Shown here: positions 22,900-22,968 of the stretch, in pieces
Position numbering within the stretch: position 1 is the stretch's first letter
Layout of the letters: each line of letters opens with the position of its first letter
Origin: Desulfobacteraceae bacterium
Lineage (GTDB): Bacteria; Desulfobacterota; Desulfobacteria; Desulfobacterales; Desulfobacteraceae
Direction of reading: 5' to 3'
Assembly: GCA_030638935.1 (NCBI GenBank)
Contig: DAOWDR010000544.1
Coordinates: forward strand, 1-22,968
DNA: 22,968 nucleotides
Notes under the pieces: model-generated
Told to the model about the DNA's origin: nothing
The model's database searches: none
Seen by the model: the letters and a program-made list of their open reading frames with translations, nothing else
Translations under genes and position numbers: made by a program

Positions 22900-22926
22900 A
22901 CTAAACTATTCCCATGGGCTTGTCAA
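22898..22926 (-). promoter_or_regulatory. Putative AOR promoter
   Basis: On the minus strand a perfect TTGACA (22926-22921) is followed after 17 bases by TAGTAA (22903-22898), a weak -10 box. The resulting leader of about 157 bases before AOR is long and structured. Confidence 0.45.
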
Positions 22927-22968
22927 CCAGAGAATCAACCCAAACTAAAGGCAGGGCCGGGTTGCATC

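Overview
The window looks like a chromosomal segment of a sulfate-reducing deltaproteobacterium of the Desulfobacterales (Desulfobacter/Desulfobacula type). This rests on a complete dsrA-dsrB-dsrD-dsrN cluster for dissimilatory sulfite reductase, a tetraheme cytochrome c3, a tungsten-type aldehyde:ferredoxin oxidoreductase and a sodium-pumping decarboxylase module. The assignment comes from gene content and protein motifs read by eye; no database search was run. There are no rRNA or tRNA genes, CRISPR arrays or intact insertion sequences that I can see.

Layout. Positions 1-2131 hold the tail of a UvrD-type helicase, an unrecognised 128-residue protein, a secreted lytic transglycosylase and, convergent with it, galU. 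After a 459-base gene-free stretch, 2591-5421 is a three-gene tungstate/molybdate ABC importer (wtpABC type). It is followed by a YkgJ-like cysteine-cluster protein with a near-consensus promoter, a strong hairpin terminator and a divergently oriented dapA-like gene. Positions 7616-14107 form the sulfite-reduction region: a TPR protein and a translationally coupled 413-residue protein of unknown function, then dsrA, dsrB, dsrD and the amidotransferase dsrN (CbiA/CobB family).

Positions 14109-15850 (minus strand) carry a membrane decarboxylase module: a 44-residue gamma-like subunit that is easily missed, the OadB-type sodium pump, and a separate biotin carrier protein. No carboxyltransferase alpha subunit is present. 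A divergent IclR-family regulator follows, and a 23-bp palindrome sits at the predicted start point of the decarboxylase transcript. A bidirectional terminator then separates iclR from tetraheme cytochrome c3. Upstream of the cytochrome gene, all on the minus strand, are tatC, tatB, a DEAD-box RNA helicase, a ThiS/MoaD-like protein ending in Gly-Gly, and a 712-residue AOR-family tungsten oxidoreductase with a long structured leader.

How the parts fit. DsrAB reduces sulfite, DsrD is its small activator, and DsrN probably amidates the siroheme. The wtp importer would supply tungstate for the pterin cofactor of the AOR enzyme, and the Gly-Gly protein beside AOR may serve that cofactor or its maturation. 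The Tat pair exports folded cofactor proteins, and cytochrome c3 carries electrons in the periplasm. The least explained parts are the TPR/413-residue pair just ahead of dsrAB, the AOR leader and its cysteine spacing, and the structured gene-free stretch upstream of wtpA.
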